A stretch of DNA of 47,812 nucleotides from a virus: positions 1 to 47,812 of the IMG/VR virus record IMGVR_UViG_3300028809_000022. The stretch is one strand, 5' to 3'. The notes beneath the pieces are model-generated. The model saw nothing but the letters and a program-made list of their open reading frames with translations. It was not told the origin of the DNA and ran no database searches. The position numbers and the translations under genes were made by a program. This document shows positions 13,311 through 20,580 of this stretch, piece by piece. Position 1 is the first letter of the stretch, and each line of letters starts with the position of its first letter.

Positions 13311-14017
13311 AAGCTATTTTTCTTTACGACTACACAGGGTTCATGGCGCAACCATGGCTTGATGCTGGATACGAATGTTGGCTGTTCGACGGTCAGCATC
13401 CCGAAGGTGTAACAAGGGAAGGGAACCTCATAAAGGTCGGCATGTGGTTCGACCCTTACAAACTGCGCGAGCACGCTGCGAAGATCGCGGATCTAGTCGG
13501 AGAGAATGTCGTTCACATTTTCTCCTTCCCGGAGTGTACAGACCTCACCAACGCCGGAAGTGGTAGCTGGGCAAAAAAGCGAGCTGCGAATCCGATGTTC
13601 CAGCAGGAGGCAGTCACCCTCGCCCAATTGGCGGCCGTGGTCGCCGACAAAACCGGGTGCGATAGCTGGGCGGCGGAGAACCCTGTGGGTAAGCTCTCCA
13701 CACTTTGGCGTAAACCGGATTTCTGGTTCGATCCGTGCGACTTCGGCGGGTACCTACCGCTAAACGACCGCCACCCGCTGTACCCTGATATCTACCCTCC
13801 GCGGGACGCCTACAACAAAAAGACAGGTATATGGGCCGGCAAAGACTACGTTCAGCCTTTCCGTAAAAGGATCGAGCCTTTCCACAAAGACAATCCAGGC
13901 TGGGCGAAGTGTGGTGGTAAGTCTACCCGCACGAAGAATATCCGCAGCTCCACTCCTCGGGGGTTCGCGATCGCTAATTTCCAAGCCAATGCTCCTCACT
14001 TGCGGGGTCTCGTATGA
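13307..14017 (+). CDS. DNA cytosine methylase-like protein between polymerase pieces
   Basis: 236 residues. The N-terminus (IFLYDYTGFMAQPWLDAGYECWLFD) fits the SAM-binding start of cytosine-C5 methylase relatives. FPECTDLTNAGS places Cys77 at the site of the catalytic Cys in the phage 'PPCT' family, although Pro is replaced by Glu. AENPVGKLSTLWRKPD and the C-terminal KSTRTKNIRSSTPRGFA are also features of that family as I know it. Activity is uncertain because of the PEC change. It begins and ends in ATGA overlaps with polymerase pieces, so all three are translated from one message. It could protect phage DNA by methylation. Confidence 0.65.
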   Translation: MKAIFLYDYTGFMAQPWLDAGYECWLFDGQHPEGVTREGNLIKVGMWFDPYKLREHAAKIADLVGENVVHIFSFPECTDLTNAGSGSWAKKRAANPMFQQEAVTLAQLAAVVADKTGCDSWAAENPVGKLSTLWRKPDFWFDPCDFGGYLPLNDRHPLYPDIYPPRDAYNKKTGIWAGKDYVQPFRKRIEPFHKDNPGWAKCGGKSTRTKNIRSSTPRGFAIANFQANAPHLRGLV

Positions 14018-14949
14018 CTTCGGTAATGGAAGCCTGCAGCAGTGCAATTCGCGGGCTCATAGTCGCGCCGCCTAAAAAGAAACTGGTTATCGCCGACTTG
14101 AGTAACGTAGAAGGGCGTGTACTCGCCTGGCTGGCCGGCGAGTCTTGGAAGCTTCAAGCGTTCCGGGAATACGACACGCAGCAAGGTGAGGACGGCAAGT
14201 GGTACACCGGTGACGAGATTAACGCTGCAGCACTGCGCGGAACTCCCATAGCTGTCGAGCTAAACACGAAGGGCGATCCTATAACGCTTGGGCATGACCT
14301 CTACAAACTGGCCTATGCGAAGGCGTTCGGGATTGATCCCGCCGACGTAGATGGGTTCATGCGCCAAATAGGCAAGACGATGGAACTGGCTCTAGGATTC
14401 GGTGGAGGGTGCGGCGCGTTCATCACCTTCTCACTCGCTTTCAACATCGACCTTGAAGCAATGGCCGATAAGGCATACAGCAACATCCCACAAGCTACCC
14501 TAGATGAAGCCGCCAGCTTCCTCGAATGGCAACTCGGCCAGGGTAAGAGCCAGTTTGGCCTGTCTGACAAAGCGTTCATCGTCTGCGAGAGTTTCAAGCG
14601 CTTGTGGCGCGAATCTCACCCGGCGACTAGCAGCTACTGGAAAGACCTCGAAGGTGTCGTCCGTTCTGCGATCCAGAATCCCGGGCAGACTCTTACCTGC
14701 CGCAAGCACAAAGTTCGTCGTGACGGCGCTTGGCTGCGCATCATGCTGCCTAGCGGACGATATCTGTGCTATCCGTCTCCGCGTGTCGAAGATGACGGTG
14801 GGATCACCTACATGGGCGTGAACCAATACACCCGGAAGTGGGAACGAATCCGCACATACGGTGGCAAGTGCGTCGAGAACTGCACTCAGGCAGCCGCCCG
14901 CGATGTGATCGCCCGATCAATGCCGAGGATTGAAGCATGGAGACCGTAA
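14014..14949 (+). CDS. DNA polymerase A, palm/fingers piece (motifs A and B)
   Basis: 311 residues, ATGA-coupled to the methylase-like gene. Motif A is [17 protein letters not shown] (catalytic Asp28, Glu33). Motif B is [16 protein letters not shown] (Arg117, Lys121). The sequence just before motif A ([20 protein letters not shown]) joins smoothly to the end of the 12237-13310 protein, so little or nothing of the ancestral enzyme is lost. The product stops at 14949, ahead of motif C, which is in the next, overlapping frame. Alone it cannot be a polymerase. Confidence 0.88.
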   Translation: MTSVMEACSSAIRGLIVAPPKKKLVIADLSNVEGRVLAWLAGESWKLQAFREYDTQQGEDGKWYTGDEINAAALRGTPIAVELNTKGDPITLGHDLYKLAYAKAFGIDPADVDGFMRQIGKTMELALGFGGGCGAFITFSLAFNIDLEAMADKAYSNIPQATLDEAASFLEWQLGQGKSQFGLSDKAFIVCESFKRLWRESHPATSSYWKDLEGVVRSAIQNPGQTLTCRKHKVRRDGAWLRIMLPSGRYLCYPSPRVEDDGGITYMGVNQYTRKWERIRTYGGKCVENCTQAAARDVIARSMPRIEAWRP

Positions 14950-15134
14950 AGCAGTTCGACCAGGGCTTCGAGATCGTCGTCACCGTGCACGACGAAATCA
15001 TCTGTGAGGCGCCCGATGATCCCGCTTTCAACGATGGGGTTTTAGCAGCCCTCATGGCCCAAGGCGAAGACTGGACAGAAGGCTTACCGCTCGCCGCAGC
15101 CGGCTTCGAAGCGTATCGCTACCGGAAAGGTTGA
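14937..15134 (+). CDS. DNA polymerase A, C-terminal piece carrying motif C
   Basis: 65 residues. [16 protein letters not shown] holds motif C with His18-Asp19-Glu20, the second catalytic carboxylate of family A polymerases. The frame is -1 to the preceding piece, overlapping it by 13 bases. ATG 14937 has its own ribosome binding site, GAGGA at 14925-14929 with 7 bases between. The -1 frame is closed by TGA at 14931, so any frameshift would have to occur within about 15 bases, and no slippery heptamer is present there. Separate translation and assembly, or a recent frameshift mutation, are the two readings. Confidence 0.75.
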   Translation: METVKQFDQGFEIVVTVHDEIICEAPDDPAFNDGVLAALMAQGEDWTEGLPLAAAGFEAYRYRKG

Positions 15135-15159
15135 CTACAAGTCGAATCTTGCATAAGCT
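15131..15159 (+). promoter_or_regulatory. Weak promoter candidate with ACAAG element
   Basis: TTGACT (15131-15136), a 17-base spacer and TAAGCT (15154-15159). The spacer begins with ACAAG-TCGAAT-CTTGC (15137-15152), close to the inverted repeat of the early promoters but placed directly against the -35 box. It lies in the gap after the last polymerase piece. Confidence 0.4.
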
Positions 15160-15185
15160 TGCGTACAAATAGAGGAGGATTCGTG

Positions 15186-15386
15186 ATGGGCGAAGAAAAT
15201 GATTACACGAAACTTTACACCTGCATCGGCAAAGGTGGGCGGTATGAGATCCTCGGCCTCGCTACGGGCGCTGGGTTAACGCGAGGGGAAGACCGCCTAG
15301 TATACCGTGACGTATCCACCGGTCGGCTTTTCCTGCGTACCGAGAAGGATTTTTCCGCGCGCATGGAGAGGATCAAGCCATGCTAG
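15186..15386 (+). CDS. Small DUF1653-like protein, 66 aa
   Basis: ATG 15186 follows AGGAGG at 7 bases. The pattern GGRYEILGLATGAG...EDRLVYRDVSTGRLFLRTEKDF resembles DUF1653, a short beta-rich domain (Y-E-V-L-G-x-A, then V-x-Y-R, then L-W-V-R-x-x-x-x-F). The match is by eye and moderate. It overlaps the VRR-NUC gene by 7 bases, suggesting coupled production. The role is unknown. Confidence 0.55.
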   Translation: MGEENDYTKLYTCIGKGGRYEILGLATGAGLTRGEDRLVYRDVSTGRLFLRTEKDFSARMERIKPC

Positions 15387-15700
15387 AACGCGATATAGAA
15401 GCCTACCTCGTCAAGCGCTGCAAAGAGATTGGCGCGCTTTGCGACAAGTTCACCTCGCCGAGTCGTCGTTCGGTTCCCGATCGGCTGATCACGTTCGGCG
15501 GGCGCGTGTTGTTCGTTGAGCTGAAAGCGACCGGCAAAAAGCCTACCGAAGCGCAGGCGCGCGACCACGAGCGTCGCCGTGCTGCGGGTGCCGAAGTGGT
15601 TTGGCTGGATAGTGAAGCGGGGGTTGATCTAGTCGTTAATCGCGTTCAGACGAACTGGGCAGTTTTGGTAGATGAAAATTACAAAGTGAGGGATGCGTGA
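15380..15700 (+). CDS. VRR-NUC domain nuclease
   Basis: 106 residues, a stand-alone VRR-NUC of the PD-(D/E)xK superfamily. Catalytic residues are visible as Asp34 (VPDRLI), Glu47-x-Lys49 (FVELKATG) and Gln59 (EAQ). Single-domain phage members cut branched or flapped DNA structures and are regular partners of the DUF2800/DUF2815/polymerase/helicase module. It probably processes replication or recombination intermediates. It overlaps both neighbours. Confidence 0.88.
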   Translation: MLERDIEAYLVKRCKEIGALCDKFTSPSRRSVPDRLITFGGRVLFVELKATGKKPTEAQARDHERRRAAGAEVVWLDSEAGVDLVVNRVQTNWAVLVDENYKVRDA

Positions 15701-16203
15701 TGGAGACGCTCCAGGGGTTCACTTGGGAGTTTCTCAACTCCCTTTTCTACTACGAAGATGGTCTGGTGCGCCGCAAGGTAAAACGTGGACCACGCCTTGC
15801 GCACGCCGTTGTGGGTTCGGTCGATGGCAAAGGCTATCTGCATGTGAACGTTGAAGGGAAATTTGTGCGGCTGCATAAGCTTATCTATTTCCTCTTCCAC
15901 AAGACCGTGCCGCAGGAGGTCGACCATAAGGACCGAGATCGGAGAAACAACCGAATCGACAATCTGCGCGGTGCGACGCGCCAGCAGAATTCCGGCAACA
16001 TCGGCATGTTCAAGCACAACACTTCAGGCTTTAAGGGCGTTGTGTACATCAAAGGCAAGAACAAGTGGGACGCGCGAATCAAGATCAACGGCAAGCAAGT
16101 TTACCTAGGCAGGCGCTCTACGCCTGAAGAAGCCTCTCAGCTTTACGAAGCAGCAGCGCGCCAGCACTTCGGAGAATTCGTAGGTAAGAACCATGCCGAT
16201 TGA
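15700..16203 (+). CDS. HNH homing-type endonuclease with AP2 domain
   Basis: 167 residues. ATG 15700 shares a base with the preceding stop and has GAGG 8 bases upstream. The HNH_3 core is HKLIYFLFHKTVPQEVDHKDRD, then NNRIDNLRGAT. A C-terminal AP2 DNA-binding domain follows (SGFKGVVYIKGKNKWDARI, then KQVYLGRRSTPEEA). This domain pair is typical of free-standing homing endonucleases. It sits between the VRR-NUC and helicase genes, which are usually adjacent, so it is likely an inserted selfish gene. It overlaps the helicase start by 11 bases. Confidence 0.88.
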   Translation: METLQGFTWEFLNSLFYYEDGLVRRKVKRGPRLAHAVVGSVDGKGYLHVNVEGKFVRLHKLIYFLFHKTVPQEVDHKDRDRRNNRIDNLRGATRQQNSGNIGMFKHNTSGFKGVVYIKGKNKWDARIKINGKQVYLGRRSTPEEASQLYEAAARQHFGEFVGKNHAD

Positions 16204-17590
16204 TTACAAGCCGCACAAATATCAGGGGCTCATCATCTCAGCCATTCAGTCGATCAAGCGTATAGCTGTGTGGGCTGGCATGGGTTTGGGCAAGAGTGTA
16301 AGCACGGCCACGGCGCTTGAGGACTTGTCCCTGGCCGAAGAGGTCTACCCGGTTTTGGTTATCGCGCCACTCCGGGTAGCACGGACCACATGGCCGCAGG
16401 AGTACCGGAAGTGGAACCACTTGAAACATCGCAGCGTCGTGACCATTTGCGGCTCGGCCAAGGAAAGGCAAGCAGCGTTGCGAGCCAAGGCGGATATCTA
16501 CACGGTCAACTTCGAACAGCTCGAATGGCTTGTCGAACAGCTTGGCGATAAGTGGCCTTTCCGCACTGTCGTAGTGGACGAGGCGACCAAGCTCAAGGGC
16601 TTTCGGCTGCGCCAGGGCACACGAAGGGCCAAAGCCCTGGCTCGTGTTGCACACACCAAGATCAAGCGCATCATCCTGTTGACCGGTACGCCAAGCCCTA
16701 ATGGCCTCCAAGACCTTTGGGGGCAGATGTGGTTCGTTGATAAGGGTGAGCGACTGGGCCGAACCTACGACGCTTTCAAGCAGCGCTGGTTCCGAGCTTC
16801 GCATACCGGCTTTGGCGTTGAGGCTACAGAGAACGCGCAGGAGCAAATCCAGAAAGCTTTGGGCGACGTGTGCATCACGATTGACGCCGCGGATTGGTTC
16901 GACCTCAAAGAGCCAATCGTGAACGTCATTAAGGTGGATCTCCCGCCTGCTGCTCGCGTTCTATACAAGGACATGGAAAAGAAGATGTTCATGGAGCTAG
17001 AAGGATCTGAAGTTGAAGCCCTGAATGCCGCTGCCAAGACGCAAAAGTGCCTCCAAATTGCCAGCGGGGCCGCGTACGTGGATGGGGGGCCTGCGTGGAA
17101 AAAGATCCACGATGAAAAACTGCAGGCGCTCGAAGAGATCCTAGAGGAAGCGGCGGGTATGCCGGTTCTAGTGGCGTATCACTTCAAGAGCGACCTTGAA
17201 CGCTTGCTAGCGCGTTTCCCTCAAGGCAAACACCTAGACAAGAAACCCGAGACGATCGACGCTTGGAACCGGGGAGAAATCCCGATCATGTTCGCCCATC
17301 CGGCCAGTGCGGGTCACGGTTTGAACCTGCAGGACGGGGGCAACATCCTGGTATTTTTCAGTTTAAACTGGTCATTGGAAGAGCATCAGCAGATAATAGA
17401 GCGGAACGGCCCGGTTCGTCAGCTTCAAGCCGGCCATAACCGCCCCGTGTTCCACCACTTCATCATGGCAGCCGATACGGTGGATGAACTTGTCCTGGAG
17501 CGCCTGCAAAGCAAGCGAGAGGTACAGGATATCTTGCTCCAGGCGATGAAGGAGAGGGGCTTCAACCCTATCGAAGAGAACGCCGCATGA
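16193..17590 (+). CDS. SNF2/DEAD-type helicase
   Basis: 465 residues, superfamily 2. Motif I AGMGLGKS lies near 27-34, motif II VVVDEATK near 127-132 and motif III LLTGTPSPN near 160-168. The C-terminal RecA lobe has ASAGHGLNLQDGGN and IIERNGPVRQLQAG in the place of motifs V and VI. This family accompanies the DUF2800-polymerase module in many phages and probably unwinds or remodels DNA at forks. It ends in an ATGA overlap with another HNH gene. Confidence 0.9.
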   Translation: MPIDYKPHKYQGLIISAIQSIKRIAVWAGMGLGKSVSTATALEDLSLAEEVYPVLVIAPLRVARTTWPQEYRKWNHLKHRSVVTICGSAKERQAALRAKADIYTVNFEQLEWLVEQLGDKWPFRTVVVDEATKLKGFRLRQGTRRAKALARVAHTKIKRIILLTGTPSPNGLQDLWGQMWFVDKGERLGRTYDAFKQRWFRASHTGFGVEATENAQEQIQKALGDVCITIDAADWFDLKEPIVNVIKVDLPPAARVLYKDMEKKMFMELEGSEVEALNAAAKTQKCLQIASGAAYVDGGPAWKKIHDEKLQALEEILEEAAGMPVLVAYHFKSDLERLLARFPQGKHLDKKPETIDAWNRGEIPIMFAHPASAGHGLNLQDGGNILVFFSLNWSLEEHQQIIERNGPVRQLQAGHNRPVFHHFIMAADTVDELVLERLQSKREVQDILLQAMKERGFNPIEENAA

Positions 17591-18075
17591 AAGATCTAGC
17601 GCTAGAAGATGTTACGCGAGTCCTTAACTACGACCCTGAAACGGGGCTATTCACCTGGAAGTTGTACCGAAATTGGCGCTCCCTAGCGGGGTCGGTGGCC
17701 GGGGCAATAGACTCCCATGGCCACCGGCAGATCCGGGTAAACCACCGGCTGCATTTCGCTCACAGGCTGGCGTGGCTCTACGTCCATGGGGTACCCCCGT
17801 CGGGGGACGTAGACCACATAAACGGTGTGAAGGACGATAACCGAATCGCCAACCTCCGGGATGTACCAACCAGTATCAACTGTCAAAACGAGATACGCGC
17901 CCGTTCTAACAACGGCTGCGGATTCTTAGGCGTAACCAAGAAGAAATACGCCTACCTTGCGCAGATACACGCGAACGGTAAGAAGATTCATCTAGGGAGC
18001 TTCCGGACCGCCGAAGCTGCACACGAAGCCTACCTCAAGGCTAAAAGAGAATTGCACCCCGGTAACACTCTATGA
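17587..18075 (+). CDS. HNH homing-type endonuclease with AP2 domain (second)
   Basis: 162 residues, ATGA-coupled to the helicase. The HNH_3 core is FAHRLAWLYVHGVPPSGDVDHI, then DDNRIANLRDV. An AP2-type end follows (LAQIHANGKKIHLGSFRTAEAAHEAY). The domain order is the same as in the 15700-16203 protein but the sequences have diverged, so the two are separate arrivals or an old duplication. It probably has a homing role. The next gene starts in its stop codon. Confidence 0.87.
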   Translation: MKDLALEDVTRVLNYDPETGLFTWKLYRNWRSLAGSVAGAIDSHGHRQIRVNHRLHFAHRLAWLYVHGVPPSGDVDHINGVKDDNRIANLRDVPTSINCQNEIRARSNNGCGFLGVTKKKYAYLAQIHANGKKIHLGSFRTAEAAHEAYLKAKRELHPGNTL

Positions 18076-18221
18076 GAAACCGCTACCCCGACGTTTGCTA
18101 CCGCTGCAATAAACCAGTCGCTATAGGTGAAGGGCACTTCCATAAACACAACGGTCAGTGGGTTACCCACCACGCGGAATGCGCTATCAAAGCGCGTGAG
18201 GAGAAGTTGAATGGCGCTTAA
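18072..18221 (+). CDS. Small zinc-binding protein, 49 aa
   Basis: ATG 18072 is in an ATGA overlap. CYRC (residues 9-12) and the later HH-x2-C segment (HHAEC) can form a Cys/His zinc site. The rest is polar. It overlaps the following HNH gene by 11 bases. Small treble-clef-like proteins of this kind occur beside HNH nucleases; the function is unknown. Confidence 0.6.
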   Translation: MRNRYPDVCYRCNKPVAIGEGHFHKHNGQWVTHHAECAIKAREEKLNGA

Positions 18222-18618
18222 GAAGGCCGAACGAGAAGCCCTGAAACTCAAGTACGACGGGCGTTGCGCTTACTGCGGGACTGAACTTGGTAAAACTTGG
18301 CACGCAGACCACTTCGAGCCCTGCCGACGAGATATTGAATCGTACCGCGGACCTGACGGGCATTTTAGGCTTCGCAGCGTGGGGGGAGGTAGACCCGAGG
18401 CGAATGTTATCGAAAACTTCATGCCCGCTTGCGCGCCGTGCAATATCAGCAAATCGGCGTACACCCTGGAAAGTTGGCGCAATTACCTACAGAAGCAGAT
18501 CACATACCTGAACAACTACAGCAAAAAGTATCGTATGGCCTTGGCGTATGGCCTTATCGCGGAGACTGGTGCGGAAGTAGTCTTCCATTTTGAAAAGGTA
18601 AAGCGAGAAGATAATTAG
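18211..18618 (+). CDS. HNH endonuclease
   Basis: 135 residues with a classical HNH core: CAYCG at 19-23, then HADH with two His, and near the end of the domain ACAPCNISK preceded by Asn (VIENFMPAC). The long loop between is Gly/Arg-rich. There is no AP2 domain, unlike the two HNH proteins upstream. It is the last gene of the large rightward operon. It could be a homing enzyme or a phage nuclease for host or competitor DNA. Confidence 0.85.
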   Translation: MALKKAEREALKLKYDGRCAYCGTELGKTWHADHFEPCRRDIESYRGPDGHFRLRSVGGGRPEANVIENFMPACAPCNISKSAYTLESWRNYLQKQITYLNNYSKKYRMALAYGLIAETGAEVVFHFEKVKREDN

Positions 18619-18664
18619 TACTTGTGTCTCGTTTTCTTCTAATTATGAGGCACAAGTACTTTTC
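18617..18664 (+). repeat. Perfect 10-base inverted repeat at the end of the operon, terminator or operator
   Basis: AGTACTTGTG (18617-18626) and CACAAGTACT (18651-18660) are perfect arms. CTC/GAG adds three inner pairs after one mismatch, and the loop has 16-24 bases, followed by TTTT. The left arm overlaps the stop codon of the HNH gene. It may terminate the operon despite low GC. The arms also contain CACAAGTA, the core of the operator-like repeats in the early promoters, so protein binding is possible. TTGTGT and TATGAG inside it look like a weak promoter. Confidence 0.55.
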
Positions 18665-18696
18665 AGCAGTGGATATTAACGACAAAGGACTATGAA

Positions 18697-18888
18697 ATGA
18701 GAGTTAACTGGTACGACCCTATCGCGTGGGGCATATGCGTTTGCGTCGGCCTGTACTTCGGGCATCACACCCCGCGTGACGTAGAAATAGAATCAACGAA
18801 GTCGGTTTACTTCCTGCTAAACGCCGACGTGCAAGCAGCGAAGCTACTGGTCGACCAGTGCGAACCTGTGAAGGAGGATGCGGAATGA
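18697..18888 (+). CDS. Hypothetical protein with short hydrophobic N-terminus, 63 aa
   Basis: AAGGA lies 7 bases before the ATG. Residues 8-22 (IAWGICVCVGLYFG) are hydrophobic and may be a single membrane segment or signal anchor. The rest is acidic. It is placed after the inverted repeat 18617-18660, so it has its own control. Its stop overlaps the next start. Confidence 0.6.
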   Translation: MRVNWYDPIAWGICVCVGLYFGHHTPRDVEIESTKSVYFLLNADVQAAKLLVDQCEPVKEDAE

Positions 18889-19304
18889 CTATCCAATTCC
18901 AGTGCAAAGGCTGCCGACACGAGTGCACTGAGCCCGAGTCAGGGCACGCCGAAAAAGGCTATTGCGGCTTATGCAACGCCAAAGGCATAGGGTTGCCGCA
19001 GATCCGCTCAGTGGAGAAGTGGGAAGCACGCGACGGGACTCTTCACGATTCGCTTGAAGCTGCGGAGGAGCACCAGCTAAAAGCAGAGTTGGAGAAAGCC
19101 TTAAAGGTTGGCGAAGGGTATGCCCAGCGGCAAGCAATGCACTTGCTCAGTCATTTTGACATAAAGCGAAAAGGGGATGCGCCTAAAGGCGTAATGTTTT
19201 TACCTGTACCGCCCGCGCCGGACTACAAATCTAGCGTTTATTTCTGGGCAGGATTCGTGATCTCCGCCGTCCTGCTGATTGGCGCAAACATGTTATTTCG
19301 CTGA
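18885..19304 (+). CDS. Zinc-ribbon protein with C-terminal membrane anchor
   Basis: 139 residues; ATG 18885 has AAGGAGG 8 bases upstream. Two Cys pairs in the first 36 residues (CKGCRHEC and CGLCNAKG) form a zinc ribbon. The middle is a helical, charged segment (EAAEEHQLKAELEKALKV). Residues about 117-138 (SVYFWAGFVISAVLLIGANMLF) are a membrane helix. The gene ends inside the 3' end of the Rz gene on the other strand, with a 12-base overlap at the convergence of early and late transcription. The role is unknown. Confidence 0.65.
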   Translation: MTIQFQCKGCRHECTEPESGHAEKGYCGLCNAKGIGLPQIRSVEKWEARDGTLHDSLEAAEEHQLKAELEKALKVGEGYAQRQAMHLLSHFDIKRKGDAPKGVMFLPVPPAPDYKSSVYFWAGFVISAVLLIGANMLFR

Positions 19305-19754
19305 CCGCTTCCTCAATTCCGACCGACAGTACTGTAACTCTCCGTACTGCCGGTCGGCTTCTCGTCTGAGGGTGTAATAATCCGATCTAGCAGCGTGTTC
19401 AAGTTCTGCGGTTCCCTCTCCAGTTCTGCCGGGAACGGCTCCAGTGGCGCGCACTGGGTCGGGACAGGAGGCTTTGACGAGCAACCGCTTAGCGCCAGCA
19501 GCAACAGCACGCTCAAGCTCAGACGTTTCATTCTCTTTACCCGTTTTGTAGTCCAGATACTCCGCCCGAATGCGTTCCGTCTCGGCGCGGGACGTGATCA
19601 AGTGTTGGTTAACCGCGTCGACGTTTACTGAGATCGCTTCCGCTGCTGCCAAGTCGCGTTTCTGCACGTCCGAATCCCAACGCAACCCCTGGACGCACCA
19701 GGCAACGCCGAATCCGATCACAACCGCCGTGACGTATCCGTAACCCGGCGTCAT
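19293..19754 (-). CDS. Rz-like inner-membrane spanin (i-spanin)
   Basis: 153 residues. One N-terminal membrane helix (YVTAVVIGFGVAWCV) is followed by a long periplasmic coil (KRDLAAAEAISVNVDAV, then ETERIRAEYLDYKTGKEN). That is the layout of Rz proteins, which fuse inner and outer membranes in the last step of lysis. The outer-membrane partner Rz1 is encoded inside it in another frame. It begins in an ATGA overlap with the endolysin gene. This is the last gene of the late operon. Confidence 0.85.
   Translation of the reverse strand: MTPGYGYVTAVVIGFGVAWCVQGLRWDSDVQKRDLAAAEAISVNVDAVNQHLITSRAETERIRAEYLDYKTGKENETSELERAVAAGAKRLLVKASCPDPVRATGAVPGRTGEGTAELEHAARSDYYTLRREADRQYGELQYCRSELRKRSAK
19313..19531 (-). 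CDS. Rz1-like outer-membrane spanin lipoprotein (nested in Rz)
   Basis: 72 residues wholly inside the Rz gene in a different frame. A signal sequence (KRLSLSVLLLLALSGC) ends in a lipobox, Leu-Ser-Gly-Cys17, so the mature protein is a lipoprotein. The following part is Pro-rich (SSKPPVPTQ), as in known Rz1 proteins. The upstream sequence AAAGAGA gives a modest ribosome binding site. Nested Rz/Rz1 pairs are known from lambda. Confidence 0.85.
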   Translation of the reverse strand: MKRLSLSVLLLLALSGCSSKPPVPTQCAPLEPFPAELEREPQNLNTLLDRIITPSDEKPTGSTESYSTVGRN

Positions 19755-20281
19755 TTCAGAACGCTCAACGCGAGACGGTAACGGACTTTGCGATCCTCAA
19801 GGCCGTTCGTACCGCCGTTGATTCGCTTCGTGAGATCCGTAAACCGGTCAGCGTCGGCCAGCGTGTTCAGGTTGCGCGACGACCAGAACCAAACAGCCGA
19901 TTCAGCGGCCCATTCCGGCTGCTCCAGCAACTCCGGCGTCTTGAGCAGCCGATCATCGCCAAACAGCGCTTTGCTAGCCGCCAAGTAGTTGGCCCGGCCC
20001 GTTACCTGAATCAGCCCACGGCCAGCGAACTTCGGCCCGTCGCCGGGTTGCGTGTTGCCGAGGTCTTTGCGGCCTTCATACTTCTGGAAGTAGGACGCGC
20101 CGCCCAGTTCCTTTACCCAAACCAAGCCATTCGTCTCGTGGCCGATCTGCGCAAGGAACGCCACCATTCGAAGTCTGGTGTTGATCTGTCCGCCCTCCAT
20201 CGCTTTGCTAAGCGCTGGTGCCCATTTGCGGGCGCGGACAAGAGGGATTCCCATTGCTTCGGAGAGAGTTTCTGGCGTCAT
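19751..20281 (-). CDS. Endolysin, GH19 chitinase-like muramidase
   Basis: 176 residues, single-domain GH19. The catalytic Glu49 is in LAQIGHETNGL. YEGRKDLGNTQPGDG and KFAGRGLIQVTGRANY are the conserved GH19 endolysin blocks. There is no N-terminal signal, so it depends on a holin to reach the peptidoglycan. The gene is ATGA-coupled to the membrane protein before it and to Rz after it, forming a compact lysis cassette. Confidence 0.92.
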   Translation of the reverse strand: MTPETLSEAMGIPLVRARKWAPALSKAMEGGQINTRLRMVAFLAQIGHETNGLVWVKELGGASYFQKYEGRKDLGNTQPGDGPKFAGRGLIQVTGRANYLAASKALFGDDRLLKTPELLEQPEWAAESAVWFWSSRNLNTLADADRFTDLTKRINGGTNGLEDRKVRYRLALSVLK

Positions 20282-20580
20282 CTAGTCTTACCGTTTGGAT
20301 TCACATAAGCCATGATACGCCGCTTTACGTTCGACCAGTAAGTCTTCATCCACCAGTGGCGGACCGCGATGCTCGCGAAGCTGACGTTCAACAGCATTTG
20401 CGCGAATGGTGATGGTCGGCTGATGTAGGCGAATGCGGCCAGGGTAACGAGCAGATAGAGGACTTTCCCTAGCACCCCATCGCTTACCCTCTTGCAAAGC
20501 AGACACCACACCGCATGTACGATCAGGATGCCGACTGCAATAAGGCTGATTGTTTGGGTTAAGCTCAAGGTTTGTATCAC
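20278..20580 (-). CDS. Membrane protein of the lysis cassette, holin candidate
   Basis: 100 residues with two or three hydrophobic stretches: about 9-29 (QTISLIAVGILIVHAVWCLL), 37-54 (LGKVLYLLVTLAAFAYIS) and a weaker one at about 58-72. The C-terminus is basic (KRRIMAYVNPNGKTR). It lies between another membrane protein and the endolysin, with 4-base overlaps on both sides, so it is a holin, antiholin or pinholin candidate. Confidence 0.7.
   Translation of the reverse strand: MIQTLSLTQTISLIAVGILIVHAVWCLLCKRVSDGVLGKVLYLLVTLAAFAYISRPSPFAQMLLNVSFASIAVRHWWMKTYWSNVKRRIMAYVNPNGKTR

Noticed and set aside
13307-14017. Intein or intron in the polymerase
   Set aside because: The insert has its own start and stop and overlaps both flanks by 4 bases, and no intein splicing residues or intron-like conserved core were seen. 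A coupled independent gene fits better.
14931-14949. Programmed frameshift joining polymerase motif B and C frames
   Set aside because: No X-XXY-YYZ heptamer lies in the allowed window, and the -1 frame is closed by TGA at 14931. Independent initiation from GAGGA is the simpler reading.
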